DNA of 57,751 nt from Candidatus Kuenenia stuttgartensis (lineage in GTDB: Bacteria; Planctomycetota; UBA11346): positions 1 through 57,751 of the forward strand of contig CAMCMZ010000014.1 of NCBI GenBank assembly GCA_945876185.1, given 5' to 3'. Numbering within the stretch: the stretch's first letter is position 1; each line of letters starts with the position of its first letter. The translations under genes were made by a program, and so were the position numbers. The notes beneath the pieces are model-generated. The model was given only the letters and a program-made list of their open reading frames with translations. It did not search any database and was not told the origin of the DNA. Positions 27,150-34,312 of the stretch are shown one piece after another.

Positions 27150-28487
27150 ATGCGCCTGTCGACCCTTCTCATCCTGAGTACGACCACGGCGGCCGTCGTG
27201 GCCGGCGGTTGGTTCAGCTGGCGATCCTGGGGCCGGCCAACCCCGATCCGCTATGAAACCGCCGCCGTCGATCGCGGCCGCATCGTCGCCAAGGCTACCG
27301 CCACCGGCACCCTGTCGGCGGTGGTCACGGTGCAGGTCGGCAGCCAGGTTTCTGGACGCATTGCGGAATTGCTGGCGGATTTCAACTCGACGGTGAAGAA
27401 GGGCCAGGTGCTGGCGCGCATCGACGCGCAGTTGTTCGAAGCCGCGCTGGAACAGGCTCAGGCCAGCCTGGCGGTGGCCGAGGGCAACCTCGCCAAGGCC
27501 AAGGTGATCGCCGATGAATCCGCGCGCCAGGCCAGGCGCTTGGCAAAACTGGTCGCGGAACACATCGCGAACCAGTCCGATGTCGAGGCGGCCCAAGCCA
27601 CCGCCGAGGCCGACCGCGCTGCGGTCGCAGTGGCCACCGGCAGCCGAGCCCAGGCGTTGGCGTCGGTGAAGCAGGCGACGATCAATCTCGGCTACACCAC
27701 CATTGCCTCGCCGGTCGACGGCATGGTCATTTCGCGCAGCGTCGATGTCGGCCAGACCGTGGCGGCATCGTTGCAGGCCCCGACCCTGTTCACCATCGCT
27801 GAGGATCTGCGCAAGATGCAGGTCGACACCAGCGTCGCCGAAAGCGACGTCGGCCGGCTGAAGGAAGGCATGGCGGTGACCTTCACCGTCGACGCCTGGC
27901 CGGGCGAGCGCTTCCCCGGAGCCGTGCGCCAGGTGCGGTACGCTTCGCAGACGGTGCAAAACGTGGTCACCTATGATGCCGTGGTCGACGTCGATAACCC
28001 CGCGTTGAAGCTGCGGCCCGGCATGACCGCCAACGTGGCTTTCGTCTACGCCGAGAAGGACGCGGCCCTGCGCCTGCCCAATGCGGCGCTGCGCTACCGG
28101 CCACCGCAATCGGCTGCTGCGATTACGGCCGTAACTCCTGACAAGGCTGGTCCAACGGGCGGTTCGCCGCCTGCCGGCGGCCAGAGTCGCGCCGAAGGCG
28201 GTCGCGGTGATAGCGGCAGAGCTGATGGCGGCAGAGCCGGAGGAGGCGGCGCCCCAGGTGTGCGCGGCCCGCGACCCACCGACCGGCGGGTCGTGTGGGC
28301 GCTGCGCGATGCCCAGCCGGTGAAGGTGCCGGTGCGGATCGGCATCACCGACGGATCCTTTTCGGAAATCCTCGAAGGCGAGCTCACGGAGGGCGAGGCC
28401 CTGATCGTCGACGCGATCGGTGCGCCGAAACCGGCCAGCACCCAGGCCGGTCCACCCGGCCCGATGGGCGGACGGCGGATGTTTTGA
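27150..28487 (+). CDS. macA: MacA-like periplasmic adaptor (membrane fusion protein)
   Basis: A single N-terminal membrane anchor (LLILSTTTAAVVAGGWFSW) is followed by a lipoyl half-motif (VQVGSQVSGRIAELLADFN), an alpha-hairpin (about 100-160) and the second half (TTIASPVDGMVISRSVDVGQ). Beta-barrel and membrane-proximal domains follow. Adaptors of this type link an inner-membrane MacB transporter to an outer-membrane channel. An unusual Gly/Arg/Ala-rich insert of about 50 residues near 330-375 interrupts the membrane-proximal domain. The gene starts 8 bp after the kinase gene and ends one base before the next start. No TolC-like channel is encoded in the window. Confidence 0.92.
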   Translation: MRLSTLLILSTTTAAVVAGGWFSWRSWGRPTPIRYETAAVDRGRIVAKATATGTLSAVVTVQVGSQVSGRIAELLADFNSTVKKGQVLARIDAQLFEAALEQAQASLAVAEGNLAKAKVIADESARQARRLAKLVAEHIANQSDVEAAQATAEADRAAVAVATGSRAQALASVKQATINLGYTTIASPVDGMVISRSVDVGQTVAASLQAPTLFTIAEDLRKMQVDTSVAESDVGRLKEGMAVTFTVDAWPGERFPGAVRQVRYASQTVQNVVTYDAVVDVDNPALKLRPGMTANVAFVYAEKDAALRLPNAALRYRPPQSAAAITAVTPDKAGPTGGSPPAGGQSRAEGGRGDSGRADGGRAGGGGAPGVRGPRPTDRRVVWALRDAQPVKVPVRIGITDGSFSEILEGELTEGEALIVDAIGAPKPASTQAGPPGPMGGRRMF

Positions 28488-28488
28488 C

Positions 28489-29259
28489 ATGACCGATCCG
28501 CTCATCCGCCTGGCCTCACTCGCCAAGGTCTACCACATGGGCGATGTCGATGTGCATGCCCTGCGCGGCGCCACCCTCGACATCGCCGCCGGCGACTTCG
28601 TGGCGGTCATGGGCGCGTCGGGTTCCGGCAAGTCGACGCTGATGAACATCCTCGGCTGCCTCGACCGGCCGAGCAGCGGAGCATACCGACTGGATGGCCG
28701 CGACGTGTCGGGCCTGGACCGCAGCGAACTCGCCCTGGTGCGCAACCGCACCATCGGCTTCGTCTTCCAGAGTTTCAACCTGCTCTCGCGCACCAGCGCC
28801 CTGGAAAACGTCGAGCTGCCGCTGCTGTATGCCGGCGTCGGCAATCGCGAGCGTCATGCGCGGGCGCACGAGGCCTTGCAGCGGGTCGGCCTGGGCGATC
28901 GCGTCGACCACCATCCGAACCAGTTGTCGGGCGGGCAGCAGCAGCGAGTGGCGATCGCCCGTTCGCTGGTCGGCCGGCCGCGCCTGATCCTGGCGGATGA
29001 ACCCACCGGCAACCTCGACACCCGCACCAGCGTCGAGATCATGGTGCTCTTCCAGGAACTCGGCCGCAGCGGCATCACCATCGTCCTGGTCACCCACGAG
29101 GCCGACATCGCCGAATACGCGGCCCGCGTGATAGTGATGCGCGACGGGCTGGTGCGCGAGGACCGCCGGCAGACGCCGCGCGACGCGGCGGCGACCTTGG
29201 CCGCCTGGCCAGCGACTGAGCCGGAACCGGTGGCCCCGGTTGCTGGAGGAGCGCCATGA
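28489..29259 (+). CDS. MacB/LolD-type ABC transporter ATPase
   Basis: The 256-residue ATPase has Walker A GASGSGKSTL, a Q-loop (VFQSFNLLSRTSALENVELP) and signature LSGGQQQRVAIARSL. Walker B is LILADEPTGNLD, and the switch His is in VLVTHE. This is the MacB/LolD branch, which works mechanically across the periplasm rather than moving substrate through the membrane. The last 30 residues are Pro/Ala-rich and outside the family core. The start ATG fits one base after the adaptor's stop codon; earlier in-frame ATGs lie inside the adaptor gene. Here the ATPase is separate from the permease, unlike E. coli MacB, which is one chain. Confidence 0.94.
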   Translation: MTDPLIRLASLAKVYHMGDVDVHALRGATLDIAAGDFVAVMGASGSGKSTLMNILGCLDRPSSGAYRLDGRDVSGLDRSELALVRNRTIGFVFQSFNLLSRTSALENVELPLLYAGVGNRERHARAHEALQRVGLGDRVDHHPNQLSGGQQQRVAIARSLVGRPRLILADEPTGNLDTRTSVEIMVLFQELGRSGITIVLVTHEADIAEYAARVIVMRDGLVREDRRQTPRDAAATLAAWPATEPEPVAPVAGGAP

Positions 29260-30485
29260 GCCCGCTCCAGACCCTGCGCGTGGCGATCCGCGCCATCCTG
29301 CGCAACAAGCTGCGTTCGCTGCTGACGGCGCTCGGGATCATCGTTGGGGTCGGCGTGTTGATAGCGATCTCGGCGGTAGGCGAAGGGGCCAAGCAGAATG
29401 TTTCGGACAAATTCGCCTCGATGGGGTCGAATTTGCTCATCGTCTTATCGGGCAGCGCCTCCACCGGCGGGTCACGGGGTGGTTCTGGCTCCATGCCTAC
29501 CCTGACCTGGGACGATCTGCAGGCGATCCAGAACGAATGCTCGGCGGTCCGCCGGGCGGCTCCCGCACTGCGCACGCGCGTCTCAGTAGTCAGCGACGAG
29601 CAGAACTGGTCCACCGAAGTGCAGGGCACCACGCCCGATTTCTTCATCATACGGGAATGGCAGACCACCTCGGGTGTGATTTTTACCCAGGCGGATACCG
29701 ATGACGGGACCAAAATTGCCATGCTTGGCCGTACTGTGGCGGATAAGATCTTCCCCGGGATGGCTGATCCGTCCGGGGCGACGATCCGGATCAAGAACAT
29801 CCCGTTCCTGGTCGGCGGCATCCTGGCGAAGAAGGGCCAGAACCCCATGGGTCAGGATTACGACGATGTGGTCGTGGTGCCGCTGAAAGCCTACCAGCGC
29901 TTCATCGCGGGCGGGTTCAACGCCTACATCAACGGCGCCATTCTGGTGAATTCCTATTCCCCTGAGGCTACGGCGCGTGCAAGCACACAGGTTAGCCGCC
30001 TGCTGCGCGACCGGCACCGCTTGGTAGATGGTCTCGATGACGATTTCTCCGTGCGCAATCTCACCGAGATGGTCCAGGCCCAAGTAGAAGGGGTCGAGAC
30101 TGTCGCGATGCTCCTGTGGATTACCGCGGCGGTGTCGCTCCTGGTCGGGGGCATCGGGATCATGAACATCATGCTGGTCAGCGTCACTGAGCGCACGCGG
30201 GAGATCGGTCTGCGCATGGCGGTCGGCGCTACGCCGGGACAGATCCTGATCCAATTCATGACCGAGGCGCTGACGCTCGCGGTCGTCGGTGGCGGATTGG
30301 GAATCGCAATGGGCGTTGGCTCGGCGATGGTGCTCGCGTGGTGGCTCGGCTGGTCGGTGCTCATTCGTCCCGAAATCACCCTGCTCGCGTTCGGGGTCAG
30401 TGCCGGGGTCGGCCTGGTGTTCGGCATCTATCCGGCCTATCGCGCTTCGCGCCTCGATCCGATCGACGCCCTGCGCTACGAATAG
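29256..30485 (+). CDS. MacB-type ABC transporter permease
   Basis: The 409-residue permease begins with LRSLLTALGIIVGVGVLIAI, the first helix and its family-typical motif. It has a periplasmic MacB core domain (about 50-270) and three C-terminal helices, with SLLVGGIGIMNIMLVSVTER and TREIGLRMAVGAT. The ending RASRLDPIDALRYE is diagnostic. The start overlaps the ATPase stop as ATGA, so the two are translationally coupled. The transporter would expel antibiotics, peptides, lipids or siderophores; the substrate cannot be told from sequence. Confidence 0.95.
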   Translation: MSPLQTLRVAIRAILRNKLRSLLTALGIIVGVGVLIAISAVGEGAKQNVSDKFASMGSNLLIVLSGSASTGGSRGGSGSMPTLTWDDLQAIQNECSAVRRAAPALRTRVSVVSDEQNWSTEVQGTTPDFFIIREWQTTSGVIFTQADTDDGTKIAMLGRTVADKIFPGMADPSGATIRIKNIPFLVGGILAKKGQNPMGQDYDDVVVVPLKAYQRFIAGGFNAYINGAILVNSYSPEATARASTQVSRLLRDRHRLVDGLDDDFSVRNLTEMVQAQVEGVETVAMLLWITAAVSLLVGGIGIMNIMLVSVTERTREIGLRMAVGATPGQILIQFMTEALTLAVVGGGLGIAMGVGSAMVLAWWLGWSVLIRPEITLLAFGVSAGVGLVFGIYPAYRASRLDPIDALRYE

Positions 30486-30560
30486 CTCGCTGATTGGCGC
30501 CCGCCCCGGGGAACCGGCCACCCCGCTGTTGCGTGCTGCGCGGAACCGCACAATCCGACC

Positions 30561-31106
30561 ATGCCATCCCTCGCCTGGGGCGACCGCTACGTCAGCGGCA
30601 ACCCGACCATCGACCGCCAGCATCGTCTGCTCTTCGATGCCTTCGATGCCCTGACCCAGGCCTGCGCCGCCGGCACCAATCCGGCCGCGATCGGCCATTT
30701 CGTCGACATCTGCCGTGATCACATCCTGACCCACTTCAACGATGAAGAGGCCGAGATGGAGCGCATCGGCTATCCCGCCGCCAAGCTGGAGCACCACCGC
30801 CTGGCGCACGAGCAGGTTGCCGAGGCGGTGCTCGCCCTGGTCGTCGCCCAAAACAACGGCGAGATCGTTACCTCCGTGCAGGCCCTGAAGGCCGCCGACC
30901 TGATGGTCGAACACATCAAGCACGAGGACGCGGCGTTCATCGCCGTCGCGCGCGCGGCGTGGGAGAAAACGCAAGCCCCGGTCAAGGCCGCGACCGGTAA
31001 AATTGTAGAAAAACCGGCAGGGAAACCCGCCGCGAAGCCAGCCAAGGATGCCAAGAAACCGGCCCAGGTGGCGAAAACCAGCCCGGCAAAATCCCGCAAG
31101 CGCTGA
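30561..31106 (+). CDS. Bacteriohemerythrin with a Lys/Ala/Pro-rich tail
   Basis: Residues 1-130 form a hemerythrin four-helix bundle that binds a di-iron centre and O2. The ligand pattern is complete: His21, His58 with Glu62 (HFNDE), His79 and His83 (HRLAH), and His118 with Asp123 (HIKHED). The remaining 45 residues are an unusual basic tail made of KPAxKPA-type repeats, reminiscent of histone-H1-like or nucleic-acid-binding tails. It may act in O2 storage, delivery or sensing, or with the tail may place an O2-binding domain near DNA or RNA, which is speculation. It follows the exporter operon by 75 bp with no clear terminator between. Confidence 0.92.
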   Translation: MPSLAWGDRYVSGNPTIDRQHRLLFDAFDALTQACAAGTNPAAIGHFVDICRDHILTHFNDEEAEMERIGYPAAKLEHHRLAHEQVAEAVLALVVAQNNGEIVTSVQALKAADLMVEHIKHEDAAFIAVARAAWEKTQAPVKAATGKIVEKPAGKPAAKPAKDAKKPAQVAKTSPAKSRKR

Positions 31107-31164
31107 ACGGAATCCAGCCGACGCCTGTCCAGCCTGCCCTTATCTGCCAAGAGAGGCCTGCGCC

Positions 31165-31350
31165 ATGACCATCAAGGAATCCGTGGAGAAGATCATCCAC
31201 GATCTGCCTGATGATGCGACCCTGGAAGACATTAATTACCACATCTATGTCTTCGAGAAAATTCAGCAGGCAAATGAATCGGAGCGGCAGCATGGCCTGG
31301 TTTCGGACCAGGAGGCGAAGGAGCGGATCCGGCGATGCCTGGCGCAGTGA
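31165..31350 (+). CDS. Antitoxin-like small protein of a ParE-type pair
   Basis: The 61-residue acidic protein (TIKESVEKIIHDLPDDATLE, then DINYHIYVFEKI) matches the short helical antitoxins that precede ParE/RelE toxins, with a C-terminal segment likely to wrap the toxin. It overlaps the toxin start by 16 bp, typical of coupled pairs. The ATG at 31165 has AGAGAGG upstream; the longer open frame is Pro/Arg-rich and was not used. Confidence 0.83.
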   Translation: MTIKESVEKIIHDLPDDATLEDINYHIYVFEKIQQANESERQHGLVSDQEAKERIRRCLAQ

Positions 31351-31649
31351 AGTGGACCGAAGCGGCCATCTTGGACGTCCAGAACTGGGTGGCCTGGATC
31401 AGGCGTGATTCGGAATTCCAGGCAGGCAGGGTGGCGACCGCGGTCCTTGAATTGGTCGACGACATCGCTCGGCATCCCCTCACCGGGCATATCGTGCCGG
31501 AATTGAAAGACGAAACCTTACGCTTCAAGATCATCTATGCGCGGCGACTGGTGTACGAGATTCGCGGCGAAGCAATCATCATCAAACGAATCATCAGTTG
31601 TCGCATGGACTTTCTGCGAGAATTCCAACCTGATCGCAAGGACGCCTGA
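31335..31649 (+). CDS. ParE/RelE-family toxin
   Basis: The 104-residue basic protein has the RelE/ParE fold signature: an N-terminal strand-helix-helix (VKWTEAAILDVQNWVAWIRR), then the central strands LRFKIIYARRLVYEI and EAIIIKRIISCRMDF. ParE toxins poison gyrase, while RelE toxins cut mRNA on ribosomes; sequence alone does not separate them here. It forms an addiction module with the preceding antitoxin gene. A small hairpin follows the stop codon at once. Confidence 0.9.
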   Translation: MPGAVKWTEAAILDVQNWVAWIRRDSEFQAGRVATAVLELVDDIARHPLTGHIVPELKDETLRFKIIYARRLVYEIRGEAIIIKRIISCRMDFLREFQPDRKDA

Positions 31650-31650
31650 C

Positions 31651-31665
31651 GCCGCAAGCGGCTTT
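31651..31665 (+). terminator. Small hairpin after the toxin gene
   Basis: GCCGC-AA-GCGGC followed by TTT begins two bases after the toxin stop codon. The stem is only 5 bp and the T-run is short, so it is at best a weak terminator. Confidence 0.35.
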
Positions 31666-31779
31666 ACCGGATGCCGGGCCCGTGCGATTGATCAGCAGCG
31701 CCAAGCCCGGAAATTTTAAGCGCACGCTGGTGCCGCTGCGCGGATCTGTAGCACCGAGTCGGATTGATTTTCCGAGGTC

Positions 31780-31796
31780 CGGATCAGCCTGATCCG
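31780..31796. promoter_or_regulatory. Perfect palindrome over the ribosome-binding region of the rhamnosidase gene
   Basis: CGGATCAG-C-CTGATCCG is a perfect 8-bp inverted repeat ending two bases before the ATG at 31799, where a ribosome-binding site would be. No Shine-Dalgarno sequence is visible otherwise. It could be a repressor operator for a sugar-responsive regulator, or an RNA hairpin that blocks translation. Confidence 0.55.
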
Positions 31797-31798
31797 CC

Positions 31799-34126
31799 AT
31801 GGAATTCCTCCAGGCACTCCCGGTCTGGCCATGCGGTCGGCATGACGCGATGAACCTGACCATCGGCTTCCGATGTGTCGTCACGGTGACGAATGACGAT
31901 CCACCCGTGGTCCTGCATTTGGCCATGCGTTCGCTCTACCGTCTGTGGCTGGATGGACGGTTCTGCGGATATGGTCCGGCGCGTTCAGCGCACGGCCATG
32001 TCCGCGTCGATGCCTGGACGTGGAACCTGCCCGCCGGACCGCACCTGATCGCGGTGGAGGCGGTGTCGGTCAATGTGCCGGCGTTCGCCACGCTGCATGA
32101 GCATCCCTTCGTGCAGGCGGAAGTACTGCTCGGATCCCGGATCGTGGTCGCCACCGGTGCATCGGGCTGGCTTGCGCTGGTTCCTGGCGAGCGCATCCAA
32201 CGGATGCCGCGCATGTCCCGGCAGCGGGGTTTTTCCGAGGCTTGGCGTCTGCATCCCGGTTCGGCCGATTGGCGCAGTCGGATCGATGCTGAATTCCAGC
32301 CAGTGGAAATTGAAACCGTCCGACCAGCGCAATTGCAGCCACGGCAACTGCCGTTGCCGACCTTGCCGGAGGCACGGCCAATCGCGATGACCAGCGGTGG
32401 AACTGCCGAGTCCACGCCGGAGGGGTCGCTGGCCAAGTGGGAGACCTGGATGCGCAGTGACTCCGGCACGACCTTCGCCGGTTTTCCGCGTCGGGAATGG
32501 GAAGTCGATGTCAGTGGTGAACTGGCATCCTGGATCTGCCGACGCGATGTCGCCATCGTCCCTGCGGCTCCCGACATGCCGCAGGACCTGACCGCCGGCA
32601 CCTGGCGGATTTGGGACTTCGGAGTGAATCAACCTGGCTGCGCCCGGGTCCAGGTGGTCTGTACCCAGGCAGCGACCGTATATGTGCTCGGGGACGAGGT
32701 GTCGGACGCGCAGGGCGATGTCGATCCTCGCCGCCTGGAATGCTTCAACGGCGCGCGTTTCGAGTTGGCTCCGGGAACCTACGACCTCATCACCTTCGAG
32801 ATCCTGACCCTGCGTTTTCTCAAGGTCCTGGTGCTGGCCGGCGCGGTGAGGATCACCGCACCGAGCCTCATGATCTATGCCCGCGACCTGCCAGATTCCC
32901 GGTTTTCGTCTTCAGACCCAAGTCTGGAGCGCATCTTCGTCGCAGCGGTGCGTACCTTCGCCCACAACACCGTCGACAACTACCTCGACTGTCCATCGCG
33001 CGAGCGCGCCGGTTGGCTCTGCGACAGCTTTTTCATCGGTCGGGCCGAACCATGGCTCACCGGCAGCAGCGTGGGCGAGACGGTCTTCCTGGAAAATTAC
33101 AGCCTCTGCCCCGTCCTGCCGGACATCCCCAAGGGCATGCTGCCGAAACTCTACCCCGGCGATCAGTCCATGGGTTGGCCAAAGCCGGGCCATATCGCAA
33201 ACTATTTGCCGACCTGGCCGATGTGGCTGGTCCTGCAGATCGAGGAATTCGCCGAGCGGGGCGGCGATCGCAGTCTGGTCGCGGCTTTTTTGCCGCGATT
33301 CATTGATCTTTTTGCGCTACTCGATCGTTATCTGAACGCGGAGGGTCTGCTCGAACGCCTCGACGGCTGGATCTTCGTCGACTGGTCCGACGCCAACCAG
33401 CATGTCCAGGCGGTGAACTTCCCGGTGAACATGCTGTATGCGGCGGCCCTGGACGCGGCGGGCCGCATATATCGCCGAGCGGACTGGTGCGACCGTGCTG
33501 CCGACTTGCGCCAATGTGTTCGCGAACTGGCGTGGGATGGGAGGTTCTTTGGCGATAACGCCGAACGTGGATCCGAAGGCAGATTGGTGCTCACCGGCCG
33601 GCATACTGAGGCCTGCCAATACTACGCCTTCATCTTCGGCGTGGTGTCCCCGTCCAGTCACCCTGAACTCTGGCAGGAACTGGTGCAGCGATGCAGTCTG
33701 GCACCAGGCGTGACCCATCCAGAACTGCCGCGCTCTGGCGTGTTCATCGGCCAGCACCTGCGCATGCTGTTGCTGGCCCGCCATGGCGAGACTGCGCGCT
33801 TGGCGGCAGAGATCATCGCCGCCTACCTGCCGATGGCGGAACGCACGGGAACCTTGTGGGAATACGAACATCCCACTCATTCGTGCGATCATGGCTTCGC
33901 CGGCCATGTGGCGCATCTGTTGATCACGGCGGTCTTTGGACTGACCGTGGACCGACCCCGACGCCGATTCGTCCTCCGCGTGCCGGTCCACAATCTGGCC
34001 TGGATCAAGGTCCGACTGCCGTGGGAGGGGGACTGGCTGGAACTCGGATGGGAACGGACGTCATCCGGCGTCCAGCCACGGGTGGATCGCGTCCCATTGG
34101 GCTGGACCTGCAACCTGGAAACCTGA
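31799..34126 (+). CDS. Alpha-L-rhamnosidase-like glycoside hydrolase (GH78 type)
   Basis: GH78 enzymes remove terminal alpha-L-rhamnose from glycans by inversion. The 775-residue protein has N-terminal beta-sandwich domains (about 1-340), an (alpha/alpha)6 barrel, and a C-terminal beta domain (WIKVRLPWEGDWLELGWE). The key acidic cluster is intact in DCPSRERAGWLCD (about 397-409), which aligns with the D-E-D set of known rhamnosidases. The Glu of LWEYEHP (about 688) fits the proposed base. No signal peptide is visible, so it should be cytoplasmic and act on imported oligosaccharides. A downstream ATG at 31850 is an alternative start. Confidence 0.85.
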   Translation: MEFLQALPVWPCGRHDAMNLTIGFRCVVTVTNDDPPVVLHLAMRSLYRLWLDGRFCGYGPARSAHGHVRVDAWTWNLPAGPHLIAVEAVSVNVPAFATLHEHPFVQAEVLLGSRIVVATGASGWLALVPGERIQRMPRMSRQRGFSEAWRLHPGSADWRSRIDAEFQPVEIETVRPAQLQPRQLPLPTLPEARPIAMTSGGTAESTPEGSLAKWETWMRSDSGTTFAGFPRREWEVDVSGELASWICRRDVAIVPAAPDMPQDLTAGTWRIWDFGVNQPGCARVQVVCTQAATVYVLGDEVSDAQGDVDPRRLECFNGARFELAPGTYDLITFEILTLRFLKVLVLAGAVRITAPSLMIYARDLPDSRFSSSDPSLERIFVAAVRTFAHNTVDNYLDCPSRERAGWLCDSFFIGRAEPWLTGSSVGETVFLENYSLCPVLPDIPKGMLPKLYPGDQSMGWPKPGHIANYLPTWPMWLVLQIEEFAERGGDRSLVAAFLPRFIDLFALLDRYLNAEGLLERLDGWIFVDWSDANQHVQAVNFPVNMLYAAALDAAGRIYRRADWCDRAADLRQCVRELAWDGRFFGDNAERGSEGRLVLTGRHTEACQYYAFIFGVVSPSSHPELWQELVQRCSLAPGVTHPELPRSGVFIGQHLRMLLLARHGETARLAAEIIAAYLPMAERTGTLWEYEHPTHSCDHGFAGHVAHLLITAVFGLTVDRPRRRFVLRVPVHNLAWIKVRLPWEGDWLELGWERTSSGVQPRVDRVPLGWTCNLET

Positions 34127-34155
34127 TCGGTTCAGGAATGTTGCGGCGTGGACAG

Positions 34156-34255
34156 CAGGCGGCCTCAAACGTCGGACTTCCTGGGAGCGCCAGCGTCCCG
34201 CCGGCCGGAAAACGGCATCTGCAGGATGCCACCAATCGACTTTTGAGGCGGCCTG
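34156..34255 (+). repeat. 100-bp palindromic interspersed element, copy 2
   Basis: Same length and order as 15271-15370, with terminal inverted repeats CAGGCGGCCTCAAACGTCG and CGACTTTTGAGGCGGCCTG (17 of 19 complementary). The inner GCATCT-GCA-GGATGC hairpin is kept with one mismatch. It sits between the rhamnosidase stop and the purL start. Confidence 0.88.
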
Positions 34256-34312
34256 GCGTGGACCGCCAGCGACCATTGCGGCGCGTGGTGCATTCCTACC
34301 CTCCCCGCCGCC

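Noticed and set aside
31048-31164. Longer antitoxin start at 31048
   Set aside because: The extra 39 residues are Pro/Arg/Cys-rich, overlap the hemerythrin tail coding region, and have no counterpart in small ParE antitoxins.
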